A stretch of DNA of 64,000 bases from JTS-RE37 sp041744575 (GTDB taxonomy: Bacteria > Bacteroidota > Bacteroidia > Flavobacteriales > Flavobacteriaceae): positions 78,035 through 142,034 of the forward strand of contig JBGTKP010000032.1 in assembly GCA_041744575.1 (NCBI GenBank), written 5' to 3'. Positions within the stretch are counted from its first letter, which is position 1, and each line of letters opens with the position of its first letter. A model generated the notes under the pieces. The model worked only from the letters and a program-made list of their open reading frames with translations, ran no database searches and was not told the DNA's origin. Below, piece by piece: positions 1-9,601 of the stretch. Made by a program: the position numbers and the translations under genes.

Positions 1-1
1 G

Positions 2-520
2 CTGGTGGTTAGCCTTGGGGCGCTTCTCCACGATATTGCGGATTCCAAATTTCACAACGGTGATGAAACGGTTGGTCCAAAGGTGGCGGCTGATTTTTTG
101 AAGACCCTTGGTTTACAGGCAAAAACCATCGCACATATTGAACAAATCGTCGCGAACATCTCATTTAAAAACACATTTACTTCCGGAAAAACCGTAAAAA
201 TATTTAATTCCCTGGAACTTCAGGTAGTTCAGGATGCTGACCGGCTGGATGCACTAGGCGCGATAGGGATTGCCAGGGCATTTCATTATGGGGGCTATAA
301 AAACAGGAAAATATACGATCCTGAAATCGCTCCCAATCTGAAGATGACCAGGGAAGGATATAAAAAAAGTCAGGGTCCGACCATCAATCACTTTTACGAA
401 AAACTCCTTTTGCTGAAAGATAAAATGCATACCCCGGCAGGTAAAAGACTGGCCGAGGAAAGACATGCTTTTCTTCTCCACTATCTTGAGGAATTTTACC
501 GGGAATGGAATCCTTTGTAA
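2..520 (+). CDS. HD-domain phosphohydrolase, 5'-truncated by window edge
   Basis: This is the C-terminal part of an HD-superfamily metal-dependent phosphohydrolase of the YedJ type. The reading frame is open to the left edge, so the GTG at 5 is probably an internal Val and the true start lies outside the window. The visible HD pair is in LLHDIADSK, and a second conserved acidic motif is QDADRLDALGAIG; both are expected metal or phosphate ligands. The C-terminal part is helical, with a KMTREGYKKS segment typical of these small cytosolic enzymes. The substrate cannot be told from sequence. It converges with the radical SAM gene across a gap of about 80 bp. Confidence 0.8.
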   Translation: MVVSLGALLHDIADSKFHNGDETVGPKVAADFLKTLGLQAKTIAHIEQIVANISFKNTFTSGKTVKIFNSLELQVVQDADRLDALGAIGIARAFHYGGYKNRKIYDPEIAPNLKMTREGYKKSQGPTINHFYEKLLLLKDKMHTPAGKRLAEERHAFLLHYLEEFYREWNPL

Positions 521-602
521 AACACATTGCCGCCACTTAAATAAAGTATCATTCCTGCGAAGGGCTCATGCGCCGAAAATTACCAATTTGAAGGTCGGCC
601 GG

Positions 603-1673
603 TTAGAAAAGTTTCAGTTGCCCGGATTTATATTGTTCATGCAGGGTAGTATTAAGGCTGGGAAAGGTCCTTCCCTTAAAATACTTATGTCTCGCAAGTG
701 TTACAAGGTCCTGTAGCTGTCGTGCCACGGGCCCTTCTCCGCGGTTTCTGATACCGAATCGGCTGTCATTAAGATTTCCGCCATGGCATTCCTCAATCTG
801 ATGCAGCACTTTTTCTGCCTTGTCGGGCATGGCCTTTTTTATCCAGTCGGTAAATATTTTTCCGATGGCCCCATTGAGCCGAACCACAGTAAAGGCAAAA
901 GACAAGGCTCCATTTTCCGAAACAGCTTCTGCCAGCTTAAGAATTTCATGGCTATTGATCCCTGGGATAATAGGCGACAGCATGGCATTCACAGGAATTC
1001 CGTGATCTGTAAGTTTTCGGATGGTTTCAAGCCGTTTTCGGATGGTGGCTGTCCTGGGCTCCAACACCCGTCTGGTTTTCTCAGAAAGTGTGGTAACAGA
1101 GACATTCACCCCTACCAGTCCATCGCTGTTTAATGCCGATAACAGGTCCAGGTCCCTAAGGATCAGGGCATTTTTGGTAATAATGCCGACAGGATGACGG
1201 TATTTTAGAAATACCTCCAGGCAGGCCCTCGTAATTTTATAATGTTTTTCTGCAGGTTGATAACAATCCGTATTCCCCGATAAAACTACGGTGCACGCCT
1301 TCCAGTTCTTCTGCCTGATCTTTTCCTCCAGTAGTTTAGGAGCATCATTTTTTATCAGGATGATGCGTTCAAAATCGAGACCTGCCCCGTACCCCCAATA
1401 TTCATGAGAATTACGTGCGTAACAGTAAATGCATCCGTGCTCGCAACCCTGGTACGGATTCATGGAATACTGCATTCCTACGTCCGGGCTGTCAACCCGG
1501 TTGATAATGCTTTTGGGGAAAATGGGAAGATAATGCGTGGTGTCACTCCCGGCCTGCTCGCCCTCCAGCCGACAGAATTCAAGAAAGTCAGCTCGGGTTC
1601 GATGATGAAACCTGGAAAAATGATTGTCATGTTGCTGTTGCGCCCCTCTCCCCCTGATCAATTCGTTCTTCAT
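603..1673 (-). CDS. PA0069-family radical SAM protein
   Basis: This cytosolic radical SAM protein carries the motif GCEHGCIYCYA (CxxxCxxC), which binds the [4Fe-4S] cluster used to cleave S-adenosylmethionine. It then shows LSGNTDCYQPAEK and GVNVSVTTL, typical of the PA0069 / spore-photoproduct-lyase-like group. The N-terminal RGRGAQ and C-terminal FPSLNTTLHEQYKSGQLKLF also fit that family. The function of the family is not established. The frame extends to a TTG at 1709, but ATG 1673 begins the conserved MKNELIRGRG segment and is preferred. A perfect 9-bp inverted repeat (1672-1694) sits exactly at this start codon and may be an operator. Confidence 0.82.
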   Translation of the reverse strand: MKNELIRGRGAQQQHDNHFSRFHHRTRADFLEFCRLEGEQAGSDTTHYLPIFPKSIINRVDSPDVGMQYSMNPYQGCEHGCIYCYARNSHEYWGYGAGLDFERIILIKNDAPKLLEEKIRQKNWKACTVVLSGNTDCYQPAEKHYKITRACLEVFLKYRHPVGIITKNALILRDLDLLSALNSDGLVGVNVSVTTLSEKTRRVLEPRTATIRKRLETIRKLTDHGIPVNAMLSPIIPGINSHEILKLAEAVSENGALSFAFTVVRLNGAIGKIFTDWIKKAMPDKAEKVLHQIEECHGGNLNDSRFGIRNRGEGPVARQLQDLVTLARHKYFKGRTFPSLNTTLHEQYKSGQLKLF

Positions 1674-1694
1674 ATTTGGATTTATTCCAAATAT
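1672..1694. promoter_or_regulatory. Palindromic operator candidate at radical SAM start
   Basis: The arms ATATTTGGA and TCCAAATAT form a perfect 9-bp inverted repeat around a 5-nt spacer, overlapping the start codon of the radical SAM gene. A shorter GGAA-TAT-TTCC dyad follows at 1697-1707. The core architecture ATTTGGA-N5-TCCAAAT matches the palindrome upstream of the AraC gene (22164-22184) at six of seven arm positions. A shared transcription factor is an inference. Confidence 0.4.
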
Positions 1695-1754
1695 ATGGAA
1701 TATTTCCAATTACATATGCGATTTGGAGTAATTAAGGTTTTGCGTTTAAATGCA

Positions 1755-3329
1755 TTAACGAATCGAGACCTGAACAAGTTGTTTCTTGCTGCCCCGTTTG
1801 GCGTAGAAAAGCAATTCACCTTCCCTGGAATCCATCAGTGGCTTTGAAACCATTAGTGGCAATCTGGCTTCGGCATCATCAATAATCTTTTCATAACTGA
1901 TCTTGCCCTGTTTGTCCAGGCTGATAACAAAAACATTTCTGTTGCGGCTAAGCCCCTGTTTGAAGATAAGGCGATCATTCCCCAGCAATTGAGGGTTTTC
2001 TGCTGCAGTACAAATAAAAAAATAGGTATGGTCTCCTTTTGTATAGGAACTGTAGGACGCATAGGCGTCATCTCCCTGTGTTACCTCTGATTTATTTATG
2101 TTGCGCGCCCAGATCATATCGCCTTCCTGATTGAGTTTGACACTGACTATGTCATTGTGATGAAAACGGTCTATACGGACACGTCCTCCGCTGGAGTTTG
2201 CCTGGACACTGCTTGTAACAAAATATTCTTCCGCATTAAATAGGATATCATTTTCTGCAGTAAAACTGACATTCTTGAATACCAGATCCTGCACATGATC
2301 CGCATCCTCTTTCCCGTATTTATCGCTCATAAACTGTTCGGAAAAAGGGTTGTACTTTCTTTCATTAACAATCAGGGATTGCGGATCAAGGTCAAAGTAA
2401 CTCAGCCCATTGTACCTGTTATCCTTTCGGTCTGCATAGAAACCCACGCAAATAAGCCTGTCATTGTGCAATACCGGTTTCAGGCTTTCTGAATATTTTC
2501 CCTCAATATCGAACGACTGGGTCAGGGCTCCCTGTTTGGATAACCTGATCATCTCATATTGGAATTTTCGTTCCAGGGCACCAAAGCGCTGCTTTTTAAA
2601 ATAGGCTTTTCCGATGATATACACATTGGCCAGGTCCGGGGAAATTTCAATCTGCTCAAAGGCATAATTTTTATCCTCAGATTCGGCTGAGTAATCATAT
2701 TCCAGCTGTTTTACCAGGGATGCGCTGTACAGATAGATAATATGTTTGTTCACATCGCCTTTTTTATAATGCGTACTTATAATAAAGGCAGATTTGTCCT
2801 CATTGAACAATGCAGTAGTGGTGAAGCCGGTGGTAAAGTTGCGATTATAATAATTTCTATCCAGGGGATCGCTCACCTGTTGCGAAGGCACTGACAGCAA
2901 TTTTTCGATTGTAAAGGCAAACTGCGAAATAGGGCTTCTGTGCACCACAAACTGGTAGGCTCCTTTCAGCTCATCATATTCGAGGAAGAGCAGGAAGAGT
3001 TGGCCACTGCGGACATAGGCTTCCACAAGATCGGCCTCCTGCATCTTATAATTGTATTCAGATGTCAGTTGAAGTTCGTTGTTATAATGTTCTATGAAAT
3101 AGCCCTTTGGCTTGAGGATCAGCCCTCCGTAATAGGGTCTTACCAACAGATAACCTCCGTTTCCATCATCGGAAATGGACGCAAGGTTAGAATATTTATA
3201 CCGATCGTCATACTTTTCTCCAAAGGTATATTCTATGGGTAGATTCTGGGCTCTGGCTATCAACAAAGCTCCGGTAAAAAATAAGAATATGCACATGTTT
3301 CTCATAAGACGGACCATGATGTTGAGCAT
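1755..3329 (-). CDS. Secreted protein of unknown function
   Basis: I do not recognise this family. The chosen ATG at 3329 gives a clear signal sequence (MLNIMVRLMRN, then a hydrophobic stretch ending ALLIARAQ) and a mature part of about 500 residues. An upstream in-frame extension would lie inside the crotonase gene and is unlikely. The mature protein is rich in aromatic and beta-forming segments, with recurrent 'D...Y.IS' and 'Y.L..DK.G' patterns. This suggests a secreted or periplasmic beta-propeller-like fold, but no repeat is clean enough to name. It starts one base after the crotonase stop codon, so the two are probably co-transcribed. A sugar- or peptide-binding role would be a guess. 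Confidence 0.7.
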   Translation of the reverse strand: MLNIMVRLMRNMCIFLFFTGALLIARAQNLPIEYTFGEKYDDRYKYSNLASISDDGNGGYLLVRPYYGGLILKPKGYFIEHYNNELQLTSEYNYKMQEADLVEAYVRSGQLFLLFLEYDELKGAYQFVVHRSPISQFAFTIEKLLSVPSQQVSDPLDRNYYNRNFTTGFTTTALFNEDKSAFIISTHYKKGDVNKHIIYLYSASLVKQLEYDYSAESEDKNYAFEQIEISPDLANVYIIGKAYFKKQRFGALERKFQYEMIRLSKQGALTQSFDIEGKYSESLKPVLHNDRLICVGFYADRKDNRYNGLSYFDLDPQSLIVNERKYNPFSEQFMSDKYGKEDADHVQDLVFKNVSFTAENDILFNAEEYFVTSSVQANSSGGRVRIDRFHHNDIVSVKLNQEGDMIWARNINKSEVTQGDDAYASYSSYTKGDHTYFFICTAAENPQLLGNDRLIFKQGLSRNRNVFVISLDKQGKISYEKIIDDAEARLPLMVSKPLMDSREGELLFYAKRGSKKQLVQVSIR

Positions 3330-3330
3330 A

Positions 3331-4113
3331 TTATGTTCCCGGAAAGTCTGCTTTGCGTTTTTCAAGGAAAGCCGTGGTACCTTCCCTGAAATCGTCGGTT
3401 CCAAAACAGGCTCCAAAGGCGTCTATTTCTGTCCTGTAACCTTTTGCATTATTTCTAAAACCTGCATTTACGGTATTTATTGCATGAGCGATGGCAACGG
3501 GCGAATTATTCGATATCCTGCCCGCTATCTTTTTACAGTAGTTCAACAACTCTTCCTGAGAAACCATGTGATTGACCAGTCCGTATTCGAGAGCGCGCTC
3601 CACGTCAATCATCCCGGCGGTCAGAATCAACTCCAGGGCCCTGCCTTTTCCGATAAGCTGAGGAAGCCTTTGTGTACCACCATAACCCGGTATGAGCCCA
3701 AGAGAAACTTCGGGCAATCCCATTCGGGCGTTGTGACTTGCTACCCGGAAGTGACAGGCCAGGGCCAACTCCAGACCACCTCCTAGGGCAAATCCATTGA
3801 TAGCAGCAATTACTGGTTTCCTTAAATTCTCGATCGTATCAAATAGCAATTCCTGACCGCTGGCTGCCAATTCCTTGCCTTCTTTGACGGAATATCCTGC
3901 GAACTCGGAAATATCAGCCCCGGCAACAAAAGCCTTTTCTCCGCTGCCTGTAAGGATGATTGCACGGACCTTCACATCATTATTTAAAGCATTAAATACA
4001 TGATGCAATTCCCTGATCGTTTCCCTGTTGAGCGCATTTAATTTTTCAGGCCTGTTGACAGTAACGGTGGTGATCCATTTTTCCTGTTCCACCAGGATGT
4101 TTGTATATTTCAT
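3331..4113 (-). CDS. Enoyl-CoA hydratase/isomerase (crotonase family)
   Basis: The product is a 260-residue cytosolic crotonase, the usual length for a stand-alone short-chain enoyl-CoA hydratase. Oxyanion-hole elements are visible in AFVAGADISEF and in the FALGGGLELA turn. Both catalytic glutamates of hydratases are present, Glu115 in GGGLELA and Glu135 in MGLPEVSLG, so hydration of trans-2-enoyl-CoA is likely rather than only isomerisation. The GYGGTQRLPQLIG motif is also classic. The frame opens earlier (4143), but ATG 4113 (MKYTNILVE) is where family similarity starts. The chain-length preference cannot be read. It is followed after one base by an unknown secreted protein. Confidence 0.88.
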   Translation of the reverse strand: MKYTNILVEQEKWITTVTVNRPEKLNALNRETIRELHHVFNALNNDVKVRAIILTGSGEKAFVAGADISEFAGYSVKEGKELAASGQELLFDTIENLRKPVIAAINGFALGGGLELALACHFRVASHNARMGLPEVSLGLIPGYGGTQRLPQLIGKGRALELILTAGMIDVERALEYGLVNHMVSQEELLNYCKKIAGRISNNSPVAIAHAINTVNAGFRNNAKGYRTEIDAFGACFGTDDFREGTTAFLEKRKADFPGT

Positions 4114-4229
4114 TGATACATATTTATTAGGTTTAATAATCATCCTGCCGACAGACTTGTATATTTAGACTGAGAACTACCGTCATATCATTGCTTTTAT
4201 GATGGCTGAGACATAGGTTAAATAAGATT

Positions 4230-5678
4230 TCATCCTTTAGGCAGCCTCACGGTAAACACGGTACCTTTCCCGGGTTGAGAAACGTATGTGATGGTTCCCT
4301 TATAAGTTTCCACGATGGTTTTAACCATGCCCAGCCCAAGTCCCATACCGCTCGACTTGGTTGTGAACTTTGGTTCAAAAATCTTGTCCCTGAATTCATC
4401 CGGGATTCCCAAGCCATTATCAGCAACGGAAATTTTAACAAACGCTCCTTCGGAAACGACAGATACGAGGATCCTGGGGGTCTGAACCTGTGGAACGGCC
4501 TGAATGGCATTTTTTATCAGGTTCGTGACTACCCGTATCAACTGGGTTCGATCCAGTTTCGCAATGATCTGCTTTTCCTCGGCTATATAATGAATGTAAT
4601 CCTCATGGAAGATATCTAGTGCCAGTTTGACAATCTTTACAACGTTGAGTGTTTCATTTTGCTGGGCGGGCATTTCTGCAAAGTTGGAGAAGGCCGAAGC
4701 AATACTGCTCATTGTATCGATCTGCTGGATAAGGGTTTTGGAGTATTCGGCAACCTTTCTTTTTACATCAGGGTCCTGAGGTTTGAAATTGCGTTCAAAA
4801 CTCTGCACGCTGAGTCGCATGGGTGTCAGCGGGTTTTTAATTTCGTGCGCCACCTGCTTTGCCATTTCACGCCAGGCTTGCTCCCGTTCACTTCTGGCAA
4901 GCTTTGCCGCGCTCTGCTCCAGTTCATCTATCATCCTGTTATAGGCATCCACCAATTTGGCGATTTCCTCACTGGGATCCTCTATTAAGATCTTTTCATT
5001 ACGGCTGGTCAGATCCGTTTCACTTAGTTTATCAGAAATGGTCTGGAGGGATCGTGTAATGTATTTGGAAATAAAATAAGCCAGGCCTATCGCGATCAGC
5101 AGCAGAAATAAGTAAACGCCCCCAAGCCTGAAGAGGAATTCCCTGAGTTCCACATCATTGATTGAATTATCCTCAAAATATGGAATATTCAATATACCTA
5201 TCGGTTTAAAGTTTCGGTCATTAATGTAGGAGTAGGAGGCCTGAAATTTAAACCCAGCCGCCGAATGGACTTCTACGAACCGTTTACTGAGGCTGACGGA
5301 CAGGCTGTTGAGCACCTCAGGTGGCAGGCAGGTGGAAATAGAATCATTATTGAATTTAGGTCTCGAATTTTTAATTAATTGTCCTTCAAGGTCATAGATG
5401 TTGAAATTTTCATTTTGGGTGACCGCTATCCTATAAATTTCATCCTTGAAGATAAGGGGGAGATACTCGGTGGTTGTGGGGTAAGTTGTTTCCTCCAGCA
5501 CATAATCAACGCTCTGTTTGATCTGGGCTTCCTTGCGTTCCAATCGCTCCTGATGGTAATCCTTCGCCTGTTCCCTGTACTGATAGATGGTCACTCCCGC
5601 AATCAAAACGGAAGCGATGAGCACTAACAGGATCATGGTAATAAAAATACGGGACCGAAGTGACAGTTTCTTGAGCAA
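4230..5678 (-). CDS. Sensor histidine kinase, NtrY-like
   Basis: This is a membrane-bound two-component kinase. An N-terminal transmembrane helix (about residues 10-30) and a second helix (about 185-210) flank a periplasmic sensor of about 155 residues. A HAMP linker follows (about 205-260), then the dimerisation domain with phospho-acceptor His278 in VAHEIKNPLTPMRLS, and a HATPase domain with N-box NLIKNAIQAV, G1 box DNGLGIP and G2 box GMGLGLGM. The HEIKNPLTP box is typical of NtrY-type kinases of flavobacteria. No response regulator gene is adjacent, so its partner must be elsewhere. It lies downstream of hemJ on the same strand, about 60 bp away, and may be co-transcribed with it. The signal sensed is unknown. 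Confidence 0.88.
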   Translation of the reverse strand: MLKKLSLRSRIFITMILLVLIASVLIAGVTIYQYREQAKDYHQERLERKEAQIKQSVDYVLEETTYPTTTEYLPLIFKDEIYRIAVTQNENFNIYDLEGQLIKNSRPKFNNDSISTCLPPEVLNSLSVSLSKRFVEVHSAAGFKFQASYSYINDRNFKPIGILNIPYFEDNSINDVELREFLFRLGGVYLFLLLIAIGLAYFISKYITRSLQTISDKLSETDLTSRNEKILIEDPSEEIAKLVDAYNRMIDELEQSAAKLARSEREQAWREMAKQVAHEIKNPLTPMRLSVQSFERNFKPQDPDVKRKVAEYSKTLIQQIDTMSSIASAFSNFAEMPAQQNETLNVVKIVKLALDIFHEDYIHYIAEEKQIIAKLDRTQLIRVVTNLIKNAIQAVPQVQTPRILVSVVSEGAFVKISVADNGLGIPDEFRDKIFEPKFTTKSSGMGLGLGMVKTIVETYKGTITYVSQPGKGTVFTVRLPKG

Positions 5679-5741
5679 GTACCTTGGATTTGCAGGTTAA
5701 AGATAGCAATTATCGGTCCAAAATCGCCTCCGAGAGAAGGG

Positions 5742-6296
5742 CTACAAGTCCTGATTGCCCTGCCTCATTCGTCGGTAAAGGCGAATTCCAAGCATTAAAA
5801 TCCCCGCCAGGAGCAAGAGTCCCGCCATGCCATATATCCAGTCCACTGCATTCTTGAGGATTGCGAGGAAAATCACAGCAAAGAGAATCAGGGTGGCGCC
5901 TTCATTCCAGATTCGCATAAATCGGGAACTGTATGGTACTTCATTGTGCTGTAATTGCTTAAACATCTGGTGTGTTTTCATGTGATATAGTATCAGAATG
6001 AAAACAAAGCACAACTTTGCCTGCATCCAGGGTTGATCGAGCAGGGCTGGCGAAAGAATCAATAAACAGCTGCCGAATGCGATCGCAAGTACTGCAGATG
6101 GCCAGGTGATAATAAACCAGAGTCTCCTCGCCATCAGTTGCATCTGACGGCTGAGAATCTCCTTCTCCGGACTTGGTCTGGAAGCCGATTCTATCTGATA
6201 AATGAATAGCCTCGGTAGATAAAACAACCCGGCGAACCATGTAATAACAAAGATAAGGTGCAGGGCCTTGACATAAGGGTACCATGCACTAATCAT
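5742..6296 (-). CDS. hemJ: HemJ-type protoporphyrinogen IX oxidase (UPF0093)
   Basis: This small integral membrane protein (about 184 residues from ATG 6296) has four to five hydrophobic helices and the HemJ/CopD-like start YVKALHLIFVITWFAGLFYL, which holds the conserved membrane His. A second conserved His region is LILYHMKTHQMF. HemJ oxidises protoporphyrinogen IX to protoporphyrin IX, the step before ferrochelatase. This fits the other hem genes of this window, which has neither hemG nor hemY. The chosen start overlaps the TGA of the upstream VPS10-type gene (ATGA), which implies translational coupling to an apparently unrelated secreted protein. An upstream in-frame extension to 6332 lies inside that gene and is rejected. 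Confidence 0.82.
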   Translation of the reverse strand: MISAWYPYVKALHLIFVITWFAGLFYLPRLFIYQIESASRPSPEKEILSRQMQLMARRLWFIITWPSAVLAIAFGSCLLILSPALLDQPWMQAKLCFVFILILYHMKTHQMFKQLQHNEVPYSSRFMRIWNEGATLILFAVIFLAILKNAVDWIYGMAGLLLLAGILMLGIRLYRRMRQGNQDL

Positions 6297-9200
6297 GGTT
6301 CCAGACGTACGGCCCCGATTCCTGCCTCCCAAAGTTGTTTGTTGAACCGTGGTATTGAATTAGTCATCAGTTGCCCCCCCTTTTCCTTAAGAGTCACCCA
6401 TTGGGCATCAAGTTCTGTTTTTCTTTCCCTCGAGCCTTTATTGATTTTTGGGATGCCACTGCTGCTTTGAAGCATCAGGTAAAGGTATTCGGCGGTAAAT
6501 TTATTCGGGAAATTTTCCACGTCATCATACGCCTGCGACTTCCGTTGTATCATCTCATTGTCCCATGCGTCCAATTCTGCTACAAGCTTTTCCCCGTCTA
6601 TTTTCAATGGCCCGTCATCAAGATCGTTAAGGATCGTCTTCAATTGAAGTTGTGCCTCATACAAACTGTTGACCATATTGTGCATCAGGGTGACTTTAGC
6701 TTCCATATCGGTCATCATTGCATCATATTCCTCATACTGTCCCTCATTAGTTTCCCATCCCGGAACTGCCAGGATCTCGCCCGTGGTCTCGGCCTTTTTA
6801 TCCCCACAGGTCAGGCGGATTTTATAAGTTCCGGGAGAAGCCTTGTGCCCTTTGAAGTTCGCTTCCATATAGACTTTGTCCACCCCCGGCAGGATAGGAT
6901 GCTGCAAATCCCAAACAAAGCGGTTCAGGCCTTTTGCGGAAGAAAGAAATGGGGTTGGGGGTGGACCTCCTCCATCATTTTTTACATAAGTAGTATCCTT
7001 GATAGAGGAAAATTTCCGGAGGAGCTGTCCGTTTTTATGCAAAATCTGCAAAGTCACCTCCGTAGAATCCTTGCGGTCTGGAAGGACGTAATAAACTACC
7101 ATCCCGTTGGCAGGATTCACCCCCTCTTTCGGATGCGTTCCTTTAAATTTTTCTTCATTGGCATTCAGTGGACTGCCCCAGTTTCCATTATAAGCTGATT
7201 CCGGTTGAAACAATTGCATCTCCTCCTTCCCAGGTTGGTATTGCGAAATAACGGCAAGGTCATCCAGGATCCAGAAAGAACGACCTGAAGTTGCCACGAT
7301 AAGGTCTCCCAGATGCACCTTGAGATCGGTAATGGGGGTAACGGGAAGATTGAGCTGAAAGGGCTCCCAGGAGGTTCCGCCATTCCAGGATATGTAGATG
7401 CCCTTCTCGGTTCCAGCATATAAGAGATCTTTCCGGCGGGTATCCTCCCTGACGACCCTTGTAAATGCGCCATAGGGGATATCCTGGTTAATGCTTGTCC
7501 AGTGTTCGCCGTAATCTTCAGTCTTATAAAGCCCGGGAGTATAGTCATTGAACTTATAGCGCGTGGTGGCAATGTATGCTGTTCCGGGTTCATGAGGAGA
7601 TAGTTCGATGGCATTCACCAGGCATTCGTTCAGACCCTTCGGGGTTACATTGTTCCATGTTGCCCCATTGTCTCTCGTAAGGTACACCAGCCCATCATCA
7701 CTCCCTGTCCACAGAGTGCCTTTTTCCGTAGGTGACTCAGCCATATAAGCGATCGTACCGTAATTTTCGGCCCCAACTGCTTCAATCGTATACGGTTCCC
7801 CGCTATGCCCCTGTTTGTCATCCATATTCCTGGTCAGGTCCGGAGAAACTTCTTCCCAGCTGTTACCCCTGTCTCTTGTCCGCAATACCATCTGCGCACA
7901 ATGATAAAACGTTCCGGGTTCATGATGCGACCAGAGGATTGGGGCATTCCAGTTATAGAGGTACTTCATGTCCCGGGCAGCGCGCCCCAGATACTGTATT
8001 GGGGCGGCCATCACATTGATCGTACTTTTTGTTTTGGAATCAAGCAAATCAATGGTTCCAAGGTAGCTCCCACCCATAACATACCTGGGATCATCCGGAT
8101 CAAATGCGAGAAACGCACTTTCTCCACCAGCCGAATAAGTCCAGTCCTCATGGCTGATTCCGGATCTTTCCAGAGAAAGGCTTGCAATCCTGACCGAGGT
8201 GTTATCCTGTTGCCCGGCATAAATATTATAGGGAAAAAGGTGATCAGCATTGATCCTGTAAAACTGAGCCGTCGGCATATTTTCCAAAGTTGACCATGTC
8301 TTTCCGTAATCGAATGATATGCCCGCTCCCCCGTCATCGGCCAGAATCATATTTTTCGGATTGTCCGGATTGATCCAAAGATCATGATAATCGCCATGGG
8401 ACTCGGGCAGGGTCTCCCAGGTCTTGCCGCCATCAGTAGATCTCAACGCCGGAGCACTCAGGACATAAACGGTATGTTCATCTTTGGGATCTGCAAAAAC
8501 TTCAATATAATACCAGGCCCGCTGTACGAGTCGGTTATCCCCGCTGACCATGTTCCAGGTCTTGCCGCCATCTGCCGAAACGAAGAGCCCGCCTTTGTCC
8601 AGATTTGAATCCGATTCAATAAGGGCATAGACTTTTTGTGAATTCGCGGGGCTGACGGCGATGGCCATTTTGCCCTTCTCCGCAGGCAGGCCCTCTTTCA
8701 GCTCTGTCCATGATTCCCCAGCATCGACCGATTTAAACAAGCCACTACCAGGTCCGCCACTAATTACTGTATAGGGTTTCCGCTGGTGGTGCCACATGGC
8801 CGCGTAAAGAACTCCGGGAGAATTGAGATCCATAGATAGTTCGACCCCTCCGGAGGACTCATTGAGATACAATATTTTCTTCCAGGAAGCACCGCCATCC
8901 ACAGATTTATAGATGCCCCTGTCTTCATTTGGCGCATAAAGCGCCCCCTGTGCCGCCACATAAAGAATATCCGGATTGGTTGGATGGATCACGATCCGGG
9001 CAATATGCTGGGTTTTTTCCAGCCCGGATTTTTTCCATGTCCTGCCGGCGTCCTCAGATTTGTATACACCGTCCCCATAGGAGGTCATTACCCCGCGCAC
9101 CGCGTGCTCACCCATACCGCAATAGATGACATTTGGATGCGAAGGCGAGACCGCTACAGCTCCTACAGAACCTGTTTCAAAAAAGCCATCAGATATATTT

Positions 9201-9433
9201 GACCAGATCTGCCCGGCGTCAGTGGTCTTCCAAAGTCCGCCCCCTGTAGTTCCCATATAGTACGTTAACGGGTCTCCAATAACGCCGGAGGCTGTCACAG
9301 AGCGTCCTCCCCTGAAGGGCCCGATATTTCTGTACTTTAAAGGATTAAAAAATGATTCGGCCGTTTGGGCCAATGTTACAGTACCAACGCAGCACCCGAA
9401 GAGCATCAGTACAATTCTTTGAAAGTAGGGCAT
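6293..9433 (-). CDS. VPS10/sortilin-type BNR-repeat secreted protein (paralog 1)
   Basis: This 1046-residue exported protein has a signal peptide (MPYFQRIVLMLFGCCVGTVTLAQ) and many Asp-box repeats of the form S-x-D-x-G-x-T/S-W, for example SEDAGRTW, SVDAGESW, SADGGKTW, STDGGKTW, TRDNGATW and TEDYGEHW. It begins with the family signature LKYRNIGPFRGGRS. These proteins fold as large (8-10 blade) beta-propellers related to sortilin/VPS10 and are often annotated as glycosyl hydrolases, but catalysis has not been shown for this subgroup. A C-terminal region of about 250 residues is a beta-domain followed by a helical tail. It is tandem with a paralog 300 bp upstream and coupled to hemJ downstream by an ATGA overlap. 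Confidence 0.85.
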   Translation of the reverse strand: MPYFQRIVLMLFGCCVGTVTLAQTAESFFNPLKYRNIGPFRGGRSVTASGVIGDPLTYYMGTTGGGLWKTTDAGQIWSNISDGFFETGSVGAVAVSPSHPNVIYCGMGEHAVRGVMTSYGDGVYKSEDAGRTWKKSGLEKTQHIARIVIHPTNPDILYVAAQGALYAPNEDRGIYKSVDGGASWKKILYLNESSGGVELSMDLNSPGVLYAAMWHHQRKPYTVISGGPGSGLFKSVDAGESWTELKEGLPAEKGKMAIAVSPANSQKVYALIESDSNLDKGGLFVSADGGKTWNMVSGDNRLVQRAWYYIEVFADPKDEHTVYVLSAPALRSTDGGKTWETLPESHGDYHDLWINPDNPKNMILADDGGAGISFDYGKTWSTLENMPTAQFYRINADHLFPYNIYAGQQDNTSVRIASLSLERSGISHEDWTYSAGGESAFLAFDPDDPRYVMGGSYLGTIDLLDSKTKSTINVMAAPIQYLGRAARDMKYLYNWNAPILWSHHEPGTFYHCAQMVLRTRDRGNSWEEVSPDLTRNMDDKQGHSGEPYTIEAVGAENYGTIAYMAESPTEKGTLWTGSDDGLVYLTRDNGATWNNVTPKGLNECLVNAIELSPHEPGTAYIATTRYKFNDYTPGLYKTEDYGEHWTSINQDIPYGAFTRVVREDTRRKDLLYAGTEKGIYISWNGGTSWEPFQLNLPVTPITDLKVHLGDLIVATSGRSFWILDDLAVISQYQPGKEEMQLFQPESAYNGNWGSPLNANEEKFKGTHPKEGVNPANGMVVYYVLPDRKDSTEVTLQILHKNGQLLRKFSSIKDTTYVKNDGGGPPPTPFLSSAKGLNRFVWDLQHPILPGVDKVYMEANFKGHKASPGTYKIRLTCGDKKAETTGEILAVPGWETNEGQYEEYDAMMTDMEAKVTLMHNMVNSLYEAQLQLKTILNDLDDGPLKIDGEKLVAELDAWDNEMIQRKSQAYDDVENFPNKFTAEYLYLMLQSSSGIPKINKGSRERKTELDAQWVTLKEKGGQLMTNSIPRFNKQLWEAGIGAVRLEP

Positions 9434-9601
9434 ATATTTATCTTTGGTCTTTGCTATGGATGGAAATCAAAATTATAGGTTGTGCTGCGAAATATGCCGT
9501 GACGTATCAAGGGCCAGCCTGCCTCCCAAACAAGCCTTTACAGATTAGAGTCCTGGTGTTTAAAGGTTCATCGGCAAATATAAGCCTCCTTATACCTGCG
9601 C

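Noticed and set aside
3175..3786. 203-residue plus-strand frame
   Set aside because: It runs antisense across the crotonase and secreted-protein junction; both sense proteins are convincing.
6371..7198. 275-residue open frame on the plus strand
   Set aside because: It lies entirely antisense inside the VPS10-type gene, which has a signal peptide and dense Asp boxes; the antisense product has no recognisable motif.
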